In this document: positions 45,401-52,277 of the stretch, piece after piece
How the letters are laid out: every line of letters starts with the position of its first letter
Numbering within the stretch: the first letter of the stretch is position 1
Source: Alviniconcha marisindica
Taxonomy: Eukaryota > Mollusca > Gastropoda > Provannidae
Assembly: GCA_018857735.1 (NCBI GenBank)
Contig: JABMCL010002504.1
Coordinates: 256,770 to 320,769 of the forward strand
DNA: 64,000 nucleotides
Reading direction: 5' to 3'
Program-made: the position numbers and the translations under genes
Notes under the pieces: generated by a model
What the model saw: the letters and a program-made list of their open reading frames with translations, nothing else
Told to the model about the DNA's origin: nothing
Database searches by the model: none

Positions 45401-48400
45401 TTGTGCAGAAGATGGGTGGGGTGCTCTAGAATAGTAGAAATCCCCTTTATTATTATAAAACTGAGATGTGTCACTGTTACTTCTTCTCCTTAGAATATTA
45501 TTAGATGCAGAGTATCTTTTCTTTTATTAGATGCAGAGTATCTTATCTTTTTTCTTATCCTTATTTCTTCCCCCTCCCTTTTTTTTTTTTTTTTTTTAAA
45601 GCAACTATCATGCATTGCCCTATTTTTTCCCCCCCTTTTGTAGATATATAATCATATATGGAAGCAACTGCAAGACATTGGATAACAGTGATTTGAAAGA
45701 AAATGAAACTTTTTTTTTGCTGGGGTTGGGGCGTATTTCTTGTACTTTGACATTGCTTGACTTCATTTACATTTGGTTGTACCACATCGTTCTGCATTCC
45801 AGTTCATTTTTTGTATTGTGTGTTTTAATTGGTTGTTGGCGAAAATGTCCATCCTGGGAATGTGGAGGGGAGGAGGGCATTCCTTAGCTGGTTGGTGAAA
45901 GACTATTTGGGGGAATGCAACATTTTCATTTTTCTCAAACAGTACAAGAAGACTGTAAATACATGTGTATGTATGCTTAAAAGGTTAATTTTATGTGTTG
46001 CTCAAGTAAAGTTTTGTCAGGTTCTTAATTCTAGTATTTGTAGGTGAACCACGCAACTTTTATGAAGTGTACATGTTCATCGTTTTTGTCATATGACACG
46101 TGACACCAAAGTACAAATGTTATGTGATTCTGCAGATATCAGTTTGCTTTACTGCTTGTATTACTTTTCTGAAATACAAAAGAATAATGAACATACTTAT
46201 GCATTGTTTTGTGTGTGTTTTTATGGTGTTTAGCTTGTGAGAAAATGTTTTCGGAAACATGGGAGTCGCATGTCACCGATGACAAAAAATATACCATAAG
46301 AAATCATTACTCATACCCAAACCTTCATGAGTTGGGTTTTGTTTGGTCATAAACTGTAACAGTAATATGTTTATCACAAAAATAACAGGGAGTAATGTCA
46401 AAATGCTGCCACAAAGAGTAATGTTTTTGTCATCAGTGACACGCGACACCATGCTGGCATCCAATTATATAACCCTGTAACTTAGCAAGTAGCCCCAAAA
46501 GTATCCTCTAATCATTGTTTTTAGAGAGAGTTGTGTTGATACAGCACCCTTAAAATAAAAAATTGCTTCACCATCACACTTCAAATTTAACCAAGATGTC
46601 ACACTTTAGTTTTCACCTTTTGAGAGTTGCTCATATATGTTTGTGGACTGCAAATCAGTTTGTTTTTTGTTGTTGTTTTAATCAATTTCTTATTATTATT
46701 GGTGCAACTTGCTGACACATGTTGTTAACATGATAATTGTAAGATCAGTCTAATATGAGTTATGTGAAGAGACTTTAAATAAAAAAGAAAGGATACTCCA
46801 GTGCTGCTGACACCTACGTTGTAAAATATTTACTCATTAAGTACAGGACAAACGGTGTATTTGTACTCAAAAAATGAAAAATTACCATTCTCTGTATTAT
46901 TATTATGCATTTCTAATTCATTTCATGAAGCAGTAAATGAATGAATTAATGAAAATTTGTGCACATTGCACAGAAAGTTGTACACAAAATAATTCATGTT
47001 CACGGCACCAGATGGACATAGTACATCCAGTTGTGTTGCATTCTAGTCTGAGCTTACAAGAGCAGCATGGTGGTGGTCTGATTAGAAGGCTGTGCAAGTG
47101 AATAGTATTGAGGCTGTTGCAGTTGCACATGTATTGGGTACAGAGTGGTAATGACTGTGACCTTTATTGGTGCATGAACTGGTTCAAACAGTTGTCCTTT
47201 CATTGCAGGTGCTTCCAGCGACTTCCAGCAGGCGACACGCATTGCTACAGCCATGGTGAAGAGCTTTGGCATGTCAGAAAAGGTACAAAGCAGCCATTGA
47301 GGCAATCCTTCTGCAATCAAGGGGTCTGTTAAGCCCCCCACTCCGATTCCAACTTGCCAAGTTGATCCAGTCACAACAGTCGTATTGCAACCCTATCCCC
47401 CTTGCAGGTTTGATTGATTGAGTGCATTTATTTACCACTGAGACTCTTCTCTGTTCTCAAGCAGACTCACTGTCATTGATTGCCTTTGTATACCATGATT
47501 CTCGGCTCTCAAGCAGACTCACGGTCATTGATTGCCTTTGTATACCATGATTCTCGGCTCTCAAGCAGACTCACTGTCATTGATTGCCTTTGTATACCAT
47601 GATTCTCGGCTCTCAAGCAGACTCACTGTCATTGATTGCCTTTGTATACCACGATTCTTGGCTCTCAAGCAGACTCACTGTCATTGATTGCTTTTGTATA
47701 CCACGATTCTGGCTCTCAAGCAGACTCACTGTCATTGATTGCTTTTGTATACCACGATTCTCGGCTCTCAAGCAGACTCACTGCACTCTAGTCACATGTG
47801 ACTATGAATGGATGACTAGCTTTACATAGTGCATTTGATTATCCACCAAAGCGGTGTACTTGACTAACTGGTTGTGACATGGCTGGTGCCATGCAAAACC
47901 GCTGCGATCTCAGTATGTTCTGTGCACACAGCAGGTATGGTACTAACAAAAAAATATTTTTCAAGGAAAAATACTGCCAGGGGTTCAGGGTACAGTGCCC
48001 TTTGAAGCTATTGAACTTACAGAAATTTAAAGGCTTTCTGAAGTTTCCCCTGACAGCTTTTATTCTAAATATTAAGACTGAATGCATATGCACACAGGGG
48101 ACCTTGCTTTATAGTCTCACCTACCATACTCCTGTCTCTGCAATAGGTCTTGTTTTCCTCTCTGTCTGTCTCTGACTCTCTCTCTCTCTCTCTCAGTCTC
48201 TGTCTCTCTCTCTTTGTAACAAATGATCACATTTGTGTCAGGTGGGAATGAGGTCTTTCGATAACGGAGACGCATTTGACAGTGGCCTGACCATGGTCAA
48301 GGTCAATGAAGTTAGCCCAGCAATTCAGGAGCAGGTGGACATGGAGATCAAACGCCTGCTGCAGGTACGTTTGGAGGACGGGGGTGGGGTGGGTCCTTGT

Positions 48401-49179
48401 TGGTACCTGATCAGCATTTGTTAGCACTGTGACATCTCAACTAAGTTGACTGTTACTTAAGTTTAAATGAAAGAACAAGGAACAAGTATTATGCAACTGA
48501 CAGCACTTTGGTATGGCAGGTGTCACTGTCAGTTAACCAGACTCCAACACACCAGAAAAAACAAACAAACAAAAACAGAAATGAGAACTCTAACCTTCAG
48601 AAAATTCATGACAGTATTTTTTTGGATCTGACAGAGAGAAGTGGAGACACCCCCTCCCTTCCGACTAACCCCCCTCACCTTTGCAAAGCATCAGTGCCAG
48701 AAATATGTACAAAACCTCTGGTGATTAGTTTCAGATTTGTTTTTGCTTTTGTAATTGCATGAAATTTGTTTTTAATCACATCAAAAAACTCTATAACAAG
48801 GATGGCTGCTAGCATTCTAAAACAAGATCCAAACATATGAAAGATTAAAAAGAATGCTTATTTAATAATAATATTTGTTGCTTGAAAAAGGGGCTTACCC
48901 CAAAAATTTGCACGTTTTGTTTTAGCATAAACAAATGTTTATTTTAAAGTTTTGAGAGTACATGGACAAAAATGGCAAATGTTCTGCTGAGGTGCCATGA
49001 AATACACCTCTGCACTTCTGGCCACTGTGCAGGAGTCCTACGACCGGGCACGGGCCATCCTGCGGAGCCACAGCACGGAGCACAAGGCGCTGGCCAACGC
49101 CCTCCTGCAGTATGAGACTCTGGACAAGGATGACATCAAGGCCATCATCGAGGGTAAGCCAACCAGCAAGCAGTCCTGA
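15814..49179 (+). CDS. YME1L1: ATP-dependent zinc metalloprotease YME1L1 (i-AAA protease, 21 coding exons)
   Basis: Inner-membrane AAA protease facing the intermembrane space. It degrades and processes membrane proteins, and in animals OPA1 and PRELI-type proteins. The 21 exons (listed separately) total 2256 bp, giving 751 residues against 716-773 in vertebrates, and all phases join. Order: presequence and N-terminal domain 1-228 (with [11 protein letters not shown] in exon 3 and RRGFKT in exon 5); one membrane span about 256-273; AAA domain with Walker A GPPGIGKT 344-351, Walker B VIFIDE 399-404, LGATN sensor 444-448 and RPGRF arginine fingers 459-463; protease domain with HEAGH 564-568 and third zinc ligand Asp642; C-terminal helices to 751. 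Oddity: the Walker A x position is Ile where relatives usually have Thr. A possible AATAAA lies at 49485-49490. Identity is very secure; exons 1 and 4 are the least certain. Confidence 0.97.
17298..17477 (+). CDS. YME1L1: YME1L1 exon 2
   Basis: Acceptor TTCGCTTTCAG, donor GTGAGA, 60 codons in phase 0: [20 protein letters not shown] and then a Ser/Thr/Lys-rich, poorly conserved stretch. The frame runs open into the intron on both sides, so the edges rest on splice consensus and phase. Confidence 0.87.
17478..20346. other. YME1L1 intron 2: no confident gene
   Basis: AT-rich. Two minus-strand patches look weakly exon-like: an ATG in good context at 19477-19475 that reads 12 basic codons into a GTGTGT donor, and a CCTAG acceptor near 18815 followed by ATG ACC AAG AAA CGC AGG. 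Neither forms a gene model I can close. A poly-G run lies in the previous intron at 17057-17077. Confidence 0.35.
20347..20509 (+). CDS. YME1L1: YME1L1 exon 3
   Basis: Encodes [20 protein letters not shown], then a helical stretch ending [13 protein letters not shown], a sequence conserved in the N-terminal domain of animal YME1L1. Acceptor TATTTTCAG, donor GTGTGC, leaving phase 1. Confidence 0.93.
21060..21528 (+). repeat. Tandem array of about 78 bp abutting the YME1L1 exon 4 acceptor
   Basis: About six diverged copies of GTAGGAAGCATTCAGTTGTA, then ACCCTTCATGCA and GTG(A/T)TCTGGGTAACTGTGTGCA. The last unit merges with the exon 4 acceptor region. Confidence 0.88.
21530..21627 (+). CDS. YME1L1: YME1L1 exon 4
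   Basis: Acceptor CTTCCCCAG, donor GTACGT. Encodes [16 protein letters not shown] and a Ser-rich end SSVRSPLW. Conservation is weak here, so the call rests on splice sites, phase (1 in, 0 out) and position. A tandem array of about 78 bp runs right up to its acceptor. Confidence 0.75.
22486..22581 (+). CDS. YME1L1: YME1L1 exon 5
   Basis: Encodes [20 protein letters not shown], then [17 protein letters not shown] marks the region just after the mitochondrial presequence in relatives. Two AGs are available; the one at 22485 keeps phase 0 with exon 4. Donor GTAAGT. Confidence 0.88.
23500..23995. repeat. Direct repeat of about 330 bp (two copies)
   Basis: 23500-23660 and 23825-23990 share TTTTTGTTGT.TATG, ATTCTCATTCTTAAAATCTG, GAAAAA..CTATGATGA.TAT. 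Intron 5 of YME1L1. Confidence 0.75.
24480..25165. repeat. Tandem repeat of about 170 bp, about four diverged copies
   Basis: Units contain CAGAG.T.GGACTGACTG, GTTAATTCAC, TTGGATTTGTCAACAAAAAT and CAGATCCATTCCTTGTT.ACA..GTTGTTGCATGTA. Intron 5 of YME1L1. Confidence 0.9.
25700..26167 (+). other. Promoter-like CpG-rich patch with a short open frame inside YME1L1 intron 5
   Basis: Two inverted CCAAT boxes (GATTGGTT near 25732, GATTGGCT near 25774) precede about 200 bp rich in CpG. The frame 25919-26167 is open for 82 codons and ends KYTF-stop. It contains [20 protein letters not shown] and has coding-like composition, but it lacks an upstream ATG and I do not recognise it. It could be a nested gene's last exon, a processed remnant or chance. 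The first part of the patch is open in a different frame. Confidence 0.35.
26180..26640. repeat. Diverged tandem repeat of about 180 bp, three copies
   Basis: Shared blocks are GTTCTGAGA.GGAACAGCAGGAA, ACTTCTTG.AA.GC.CA.AGTACATA and ATAATGTG.AGGGT, starting near 26205, 26425 and 26560. Confidence 0.7.
26782..26889 (+). CDS. YME1L1: YME1L1 exon 6
   Basis: Encodes [20 protein letters not shown] and then [16 protein letters not shown], 36 codons in phase 0. Acceptor TTCATTGCAG, donor GTGGGC. It joins VAFAEGY of exon 7, matching the GFAEGF motif of relatives. Confidence 0.9.
26950..27375. repeat. Minisatellite of TTCTGTCCTGG type
   Basis: About fifteen short units of TGTCCTGTGT.TTCTGTCCTGG(T/C)(A/G)(A/G)ATG. 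The long open frames here on both strands come from the repeat and are not genes. Confidence 0.9.
28100..28130 (+). repeat. Poly-G tract
   Basis: About 20 Gs in the intron before YME1L1 exon 7. Similar tracts occur at 17057-17077, 27772-27789, 28489-28499, 29010-29025, 29432-29442, 30067-30078 and 42510-42527. Exact lengths are doubtful. Confidence 0.9.
28265..28415 (+). CDS. YME1L1: YME1L1 exon 7 (membrane span)
   Basis: Encodes [16 protein letters not shown], then [20 protein letters not shown] and VF, the single transmembrane segment (residues 256-273), then SAVGGG. Acceptor TTACCCAG, donor GTGGGC, phase 1. The part coding the membrane span plus the donor is the source of a degenerate array in the following intron. 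Confidence 0.94.
28340..30450 (+). repeat. Degenerate array derived from YME1L1 exon 7 and its donor region
   Basis: Units near 28441, 28965, 29065, 29160, 29268, 29368, 30085, 30232 and 30390 share CTTGTGTCTG(C/T)TGTGGCT and AATACAAGTCATTCAGTACT, followed by G-rich sequence and CTTATTAACCTG. Exon 7 (28345-28440) matches the same order: TACTTGTGTCTGCTGTGGCT, AATTCAAGTCATCCAAG, the GGTGG donor, TTTTATTAACCTG. Most units contain TAG or frameshifts. The G runs (up to about 16) lie where the exon has GGTGGAGGTGGG. Confidence 0.87.
30580..30812 (+). repeat. Minisatellite of about 40-58 bp upstream of YME1L1 exon 8
   Basis: Five units of GGATGAG(TGCATGAT)GAGGTGTGGGTGAGGAAGGGAAGGGGTGG; the last two are shorter. 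The proline/serine-rich frame on the minus strand is a product of the repeat. Confidence 0.93.
30848..30936 (+). CDS. YME1L1: YME1L1 exon 8
   Basis: Encodes [16 protein letters not shown], then [13 protein letters not shown], the entry to the AAA domain. Acceptor CTTTTACAG; the donor GTTGGT is weak. A minisatellite of about 55 bp ends some 30 bp before the acceptor region. Confidence 0.94.
31343..31433 (+). CDS. YME1L1: YME1L1 exon 9
   Basis: Encodes [20 protein letters not shown] then [10 protein letters not shown], one of the most conserved stretches of FtsH-type proteases. Acceptor TGTGGCAG, donor GTGAGC, phase 1. Confidence 0.98.
34233..34380 (+). repeat. 57-bp tandem repeat, about three copies
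   Basis: Unit: TGCC(T/G)GTTGGTTGAAC, then C.ATTCTTG.CC.TTCTTGTTTTGCTT. It is followed by an inverted copy of the dispersed repeat at 34380-34470. Confidence 0.85.
34380..34470 (-). repeat. Dispersed repeat copy (inverted relative to 15165)
   Basis: AGGAGCTGTGTGAAAGTCTA, then GGTGGCC.CCCTGGGCT and TAATAAGCCTTC.GTTTATGTGGATGTAAAGC match the reverse complement of 15210-15305. Confidence 0.8.
34540..35066 (+). repeat. Tandem array of about 45 bp directly upstream of YME1L1 exon 10
   Basis: About eleven units of TTAGTGTATTAGGAGCACTA, then GTGTAAATTCAGCATGCAAAAG. It ends about 20 bp before the exon 10 acceptor. Later units are shorter and more alike. Confidence 0.95.
35088..35147 (+). CDS. YME1L1: YME1L1 exon 10 (Walker A)
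   Basis: Encodes [19 protein letters not shown]. Lys350 is the nucleotide-binding lysine. Ile348 replaces the usual Thr. A 60-bp exon with acceptor GTTGTCAG and donor GTGAGT. A tandem array of about 45 bp lies directly upstream. Confidence 0.98.
35669..35761 (+). CDS. YME1L1: YME1L1 exon 11 (pore loop)
   Basis: Encodes [20 protein letters not shown], then [10 protein letters not shown]. The FVG pore loop threads substrate through the hexamer. Acceptor CTTGTCAG, donor GTGAGT. Confidence 0.98.
36640..36772 (+). CDS. YME1L1: YME1L1 exon 12 (Walker B)
   Basis: Encodes [20 protein letters not shown], then [24 protein letters not shown]. Asp403 and Glu404 are the Walker B acids. Acceptor TTGACAG, donor GTGAGG. 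Confidence 0.98.
36814..36980 (+). repeat. Imperfect (TG)n tract after YME1L1 exon 12
   Basis: GTGTGT runs mixed with GGGG. The open frames here on both strands are low-complexity products. Confidence 0.9.
37676..37738 (+). CDS. YME1L1: YME1L1 exon 13 (sensor 1)
   Basis: Encodes [20 protein letters not shown]. Asn448 of GATN is sensor 1. Acceptor TGTTTCAG, donor GTGAGT. The following intron opens into a 23-bp minisatellite. Confidence 0.97.
37866..38530 (+). repeat. 23-bp minisatellite, about 28 copies (YME1L1 intron 13)
   Basis: Two main unit types alternate: CTGGTTGACCTTCACCTGGC CAG and CTGGTTGACCTTCAGCTGTC AAG. The junction CCAGCTGG is a palindrome, so each unit border could form a small hairpin. 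Confidence 0.96.
39156..39268 (+). CDS. YME1L1: YME1L1 exon 14 (second region of homology)
   Basis: Encodes [20 protein letters not shown] and then [17 protein letters not shown]. Arg459 and Arg462 are the arginine fingers. Acceptor TTTGTGCAG, donor GTAAGA. A hAT-type fragment begins only 83 bp into the next intron. Confidence 0.97.
39351..40508 (+). mobile_element. hAT-type DNA transposon remnant
   Basis: Ends: CAGACCTGCCAGCC (39351-39364) and its inverted partner GGTTGGCAGGTCTG (40495-40508), 13 of 14 matching and typical of hAT termini. Inside, 39885-40012 encodes [20 protein letters not shown] followed by STQKISHF, the BED-like zinc-finger N-terminus of hAT transposases, though its first Cys pair is lost. 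After a stop, 40022-40110 keeps a VEMLFTN.NAKH..L stretch expected next. The catalytic RNase-H-like part is missing. Flanks AGATTA and AGATTC hint at a target repeat, but hAT normally makes 8 bp. Confidence 0.82.
41360..41404 (+). CDS. YME1L1: YME1L1 exon 15
   Basis: A 45-bp exon encoding [14 protein letters not shown], the DxxxLARGTxGFTGA signature start. Acceptor TTGTTGCAG, donor GTTAGT, phase 1 out. Confidence 0.96.
41896..42006 (+). CDS. YME1L1: YME1L1 exon 16
   Basis: Encodes [20 protein letters not shown], then [16 protein letters not shown], the end of the AAA lid. Acceptor CTTCATCAG, donor GTAAGT. Confidence 0.97.
42313..42464 (+). CDS. YME1L1: YME1L1 exon 17 (zinc protease motif)
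   Basis: Encodes [20 protein letters not shown], then [20 protein letters not shown] and [15 protein letters not shown] (564-568) holds two zinc ligands and the catalytic Glu565. Acceptor CAACAG, donor GTGAGT, phase 0. Confidence 0.98.
42840..42925 (+). repeat. SINE-like tail fragment
   Basis: CACAGTGAATCTGCTCCAGA GCAGAAAATAGCGCTACATAAAAGCGATCA matches the tail at 7450-7515. It lies 50 bp before YME1L1 exon 18. Confidence 0.75.
42978..43104 (+). CDS. YME1L1: YME1L1 exon 18
   Basis: Encodes [20 protein letters not shown] then [22 protein letters not shown], the conserved MGGRxAEEL helix. Acceptor TTGTTTACAG, donor GTATGC, phase 1. Confidence 0.97.
43137..43330 (+). mobile_element. Non-LTR retrotransposon (LINE) reverse transcriptase C-terminal fragment
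   Basis: Reads [20 protein letters not shown], then [19 protein letters not shown], which matches the very common HWLPV..RI.YK....FK..N..AP.YL..LL..Y.P.R motif at the C-terminus of LINE reverse transcriptases. It begins just 33 bp after the exon 18 donor and stops where the 23-bp terminal repeat at 43325 starts. Confidence 0.85.
44880..45297 (+). mobile_element. Probable LINE 3' untranslated tail
   Basis: T/C-rich sequence with ATCCCTCCCTTTCCGGGTTT CCCCTCTGTAAATTAGCC and a terminal AATAAAGTTTAATCAATCAG TCAATA. This resembles the 3' tail of a mollusc non-LTR element, by general recollection only. Confidence 0.45.
45300..45445 (+). mobile_element. LINE reverse transcriptase extreme C-terminus fragment
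   Basis: One frame reads [17 protein letters not shown], matching the usual ..SLSSFKS.LKTHLF ending. The middle part expected between this and 43330 is absent, so it may be the same LINE split by an insertion or a separate copy. Confidence 0.6.
47209..47282 (+). CDS. YME1L1: YME1L1 exon 19 (third zinc ligand)
   Basis: Encodes [24 protein letters not shown]. Asp642 in SSDF is the third zinc ligand. Acceptor TTTCATTGCAG, donor GTACAA. Confidence 0.97.
47450..47792. repeat. 52-bp tandem array derived from the SINE-like tail
   Basis: Six copies of CTCTCAAGCAGACTCACTGT, then CATTGATTGC.TTTGTATACCA and .GATTCTCGG. The reverse complement (GTGAGTCTGCTTGAGAGC.GAGAAT..ATCAATGA) matches the tail of the dispersed repeats at 4830-4890, 7450-7515, 12485-12555 and 42865-42910. 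Confidence 0.9.
48242..48364 (+). CDS. YME1L1: YME1L1 exon 20
   Basis: Encodes [20 protein letters not shown] and [21 protein letters not shown], the protease-domain helix that packs before the C-terminal bundle. Acceptor TTTGTGTCAG, donor GTACGT. Confidence 0.95.
49033..49179 (+). CDS. YME1L1: YME1L1 exon 21 (terminal exon)
   Basis: Encodes [20 protein letters not shown], then [28 protein letters not shown] and TGA (49177-49179). TLDKxDIxxIIEGK is the usual family ending. Acceptor CACTGTGCAG. Confidence 0.97.
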   Translation, partial: ESYDRARAILRSHSTEHKALANALLQYETLDKDDIKAIIEGKPTSKQS

Positions 49180-50023
49180 TGACCGCCTGCCCATGGAGAG
49201 AATGGTGGGATGGAGCACCGTGACAAATGTGTGCTGGGTTGCCGGGCGGGTCAGCAGTGTCCGTGAGAGATTCATGTCTGTGTTTTGTTGTGGCAGCACA
49301 TTATGGGGAGGATGTAGTTTGCTTGTATGCCTTTGCTACCCCTCCCTGTCCTGCCTGTAGTGGTTCATGAAAAGAAATTAATGACACAGGGAAAACAGAT
49401 TCCATGTGTCATATTCTAGCTGTCCAGAATTTTTAGCTCAGAACTAATGGCTTGTATCATCTGATTGGTTAGAGGCAGTGATGTAATAAAACAACAGCAA
49501 ACAAAGAAATTTTATCAAAACTATCCAGAGGCAACAAAAGATACAACATTTGGTGCTTTTTGTTTGTATGCATTTTGGGTTGTTTGGGAAGATGTTGGTT
49601 TGTTTTGGGAGGAGAGGGTCTTAATGAGTTGGTTGGGGGAGGGGGGGGGGGGGTCACGCTGTGTTCCAAACTCCACTTTGTATCTCTCACAGGTCATGGT
49701 TTTTGCATGGGAAAACTGCTGGAAGTAAATATAGCACCAGTTGGTGTTTCACCATATTGCTGATTGAAAGAGAATGGCAAATGTGTTGCTGTGGGCATTC
49801 TGTGAAATGTGTGGACTGTAGGCGAGTGTCGTTAGAAGTGTGTGGATGAATGAGTGAGGATCAAGAGAGAGGTCTTTTGACTGGAGGGGCTTGTGAGCAA
49901 GACAGTGTTGTTGTTGTTTTTGGTATACACACATGTAGGTCTCTGTGGTTATCCTGTTCTGGATTTGTACTTGTGGGAAATTCTGTTCATGTTCCCAGGT
50001 TTCAAGGGAAAAGCCAACTGTTG
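49180..50023 (+). other. YME1L1 3' untranslated region and flank
   Basis: No further coding sequence. AATAAA at 49485-49490 is a candidate polyadenylation signal, about 310 bp after the stop. A G-rich tract follows at 49638-49653. Confidence 0.55.
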
Positions 50024-50202
50024 TGTTAGGTGTTTGGCGAGTGGACTTGTATGTTTGTTTGACCGCTGTTTGTTTTGCACACCTTCTTAAAGAGAGAGGG
50101 CTTGGAAGCTTTTGTGATTGTAGCCAAAGGGTGTATTGTCGTCTAACCATTTATTGATGGCAATTGGGGATCGGCCATATGGGAATATGGCTTGACACCA
50201 CA
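50024..50202 (-). repeat. 3' LTR of the Gypsy-type element
   Basis: About 179 bp. Begins (minus) TGTGGTGTCAAGCC immediately after a purine tract. The two LTRs differ by substitutions and a gap of about 45 bp, so the insertion is old or the copy recombined. Confidence 0.85.
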
Positions 50203-50214
50203 TCCCCCTTTCTC
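50203..50214 (-). other. Polypurine tract of the Gypsy-type element
   Basis: Minus-strand GAGAAAGGGGGA directly before the 3' LTR, the plus-strand primer site of LTR elements. Confidence 0.75.
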
Positions 50215-50879
50215 AGGATAAAATGTACATTTTCAAAGTTTGAAACTTAGGTTTTTGACTTTTGAAACTAAACTTCATCCTTCTTGGAGGAAACCCTCCA
50301 TCTTTAGTCCTTTCTTTTCAACTGAAAAGATTAATGTTTGTTTTAACTTTCAGCTGGAACTACATTTATAATTTTATGCTGCGGTGTATTTTGTTCCATA
50401 GTGACTAGAAAATGACTAGACTTTTCACACGACTGTCTATAAGTCAAGACATTGAGGTTTCTTGATGACACATCCACAGCTCTAGGTCTGGACCATTGGC
50501 AGGCAAAGGTTGGATTTCAGAAGTAGGGTTTGGTTGGATCAGGGTCAGGATCAACTCCAGTGGTCTGTAGAAAGGGTGGGGGGGACTCTTTGGGGTGAGA
50601 TCATGCGGTTTAAAGATTGGTGCCTCTGGGAATTAGGTGTTGCTTGTTCCTACACTAAGGTCCCTGTGGTGCATTGACCATATATAATCTCATGGAGACA
50701 GGTCTGACCATATACAAAGTTCAATAATTTTAAATGTGTGATTCATCCTGAGGTGACCCTGTGAAGTTGACATGTTAAAAAATCCAAGAACTAACCAATT
50801 GGCCTTCTGCCCTGGTAGGATAAGGGGCTCAGGAGAATCTTCTGTTCTTGAATGCAACACTTTACCATGGACCCAATCT

Positions 50880-51291
50880 GTTTTGATAGTCCTGGCCATA
50901 AGACATTTTCCTCAGCCAGGGCGTGACATTTAATGATGCCCTGTGCTATGTAGACTCAGTAGAATTTTGAGTCTCAGCTTCTCAGGAATGAGGAGTCTGG
51001 TGCCATAGAGGAGATTGTCCTGGACACTGGTGTTGTACCTCGCTGACCAGTCCAGCTTGAGGTGGCCCTCACCTGGGCAAGATGCTGGCCACCCATCTCT
51101 GCAGTAACGCATGATCTTGACACAAAGGTCATCTTTCTGCAGTTCTTGTAATCTTCTCTAGCCGTCTCAGAGTCCCTGGAAGAACTGTAGATGGCTTGGT
51201 TTACCAGTGGGTTATTTTTTTCCTCATAGTCCTGTCTTCATCATCATCTGGCTGAACTGGTGCTCTTGACAGTGTATCTGCAGTGATGAGG
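50880..51291 (-). pseudogene. RNase H end and integrase zinc-binding region of the Gypsy-type element
   Basis: ADTLSRAP (51251-51291) is the RNase H to integrase junction motif. The integrase N-terminal domain follows, with LLIPEKLRLKILLSLH, then a H..H and KCHALAEENVLWPG. The catalytic DDE core is not present; a dispersed repeat lies at 50735-50800 instead. Confidence 0.8.
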
Positions 51292-51303
51292 TTCTTCTTC
51301 TTC

Positions 51304-51346
51304 TGTATAGTGTCCAACTTCAACACTGTAAATTAAGGCTCTGACA
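51304..51346 (-). repeat. Displaced copy of the element's PBS-leader segment
   Basis: Plus-strand TGTATAGTGTCCAACTTCA and then CTGACAC match 53141-53198, which is the leader and primer-binding site of the 5' end, with a 15-bp length difference. Here it lies next to the RNase H tail. Confidence 0.7.
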
Positions 51347-51359
51347 CTTCTTTGAGCAT

Positions 51360-51545
51360 GCTGGGTTATTTTTGATGTTTTTATAGTCCACCGAACTCCA
51401 ACATGGACCACGGGATCTTTAACACGTGTATGTGATCTTTTTGCATGTGTATACACACGGGGGACCTTGGTCCCAGCTGCTCCAGATTCTCCAGTTCTTC
51501 CCTGGCTCTTCCTCTCAGGGGCAGGGCCAGACATCTTGGAGAGGC
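51360..51545 (-). repeat. Interspersed repeat fragment inside the Gypsy-type element
   Basis: Minus-strand GTTAAAGATCCCGTGGTCCA, then GTTGGAGTTCGGTGGACTAT and CCCAGCATGC, which I recall as a widespread mollusc repeat. A related ATTAAAGATCCCACAG occurs (minus) at 53400-53420. Confidence 0.55.
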
Positions 51546-51679
51546 GACAGCATGTGGTGAGAAGCCTCCATTCAGGGGCAAGGTGTAGAAGCTCTGTATG
51601 TTTCCCACACCTGTGAAGAGAGCAGGAAGCTCTGTCTTTCAGACTGACTGCCTCCTGGTCTTCAGACACAGCTTGTATC

Positions 51680-51990
51680 CATATTGTCTGCTTCAGGGCT
51701 GTGTTAGCAGGTCGGCCACGTAGTGGCTTCTCAAGTTCCTGGATGACAACATTTTATGTCTTGGTGTGTAGGCTGGCTGTTGTACTCACTCTTGGCCAGT
51801 CTTGACAAAACATTTCCAAGGACAGTGATCTCAGGTAGCCTTGGCCCAAGAAGTTTCTTCGTTGCCTTCTGAAATGTTGTTCTTTGGCACAAGTCTGTCT
51901 GGTACAGCAGTCATGTTGGTCCCAGTGTCCAGCATAAACTCTTGTTCTGCATCTTCCAGCATCACAGTGACCCTCCATGGGCTGCTGCTG
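51680..51990 (-). pseudogene. Aspartic protease fragment of the Gypsy-type element
   Basis: The catalytic motif is visible as FMLDTGTNMTAVP near 51915-51955, and the domain end as PLRGRPANTALK near 51700-51730. The two lie in different frames and stops intervene, so no active protease is encoded. Confidence 0.8.
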
Positions 51991-52277
51991 GTCACTTGTC
52001 CAACAGTCATACCCAGGTAAAGTTTATCATCTCTTCTTCAATGACAGCGGTTAACGGTGGCATGCTGCTTAGTGTCTAATCTTCAAGTTCAAGCACTTTC
52101 AACACTTAGACTTTGGTAGATGTTTGTTTCTGCTGTGTGAATCATTCCCACGGCAAGTGCTTTTTTTTGGTGTACAGATACCTTGGCTTATTCTTGAGTA
52201 TGTTGTTACTTGGAGCTGGCTGAAAAAATGCTTGCAATGATGCTTAAGTCGATGAGCTGACTCGTCAGAGCTGCCAG

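Larger units (their letters stand above)
43325..46637. mobile_element. 3.3-kb segment bounded by a perfect 23-bp inverted repeat, unclassified
   Basis: The 23 bases at 43325-43347 (TATATGAGCAACTCTCAAAA..) are exactly repeated in inverse orientation at 46615-46637. TA at both outer ends could be a target duplication. The inside holds at least seven copies of a motif near GTCGCATGTCAC..ATGACAAAAA on both strands (43711, 44088, 44328, 44558, 46090, 46265, 46430), a LINE 3' tail ending AATAAAGTTTAATCAATCAG near 45297, and a second LINE piece ([11 protein letters not shown]) at about 45318. No transposase frame was recognised, so it is non-autonomous or novel. Confidence 0.65.
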
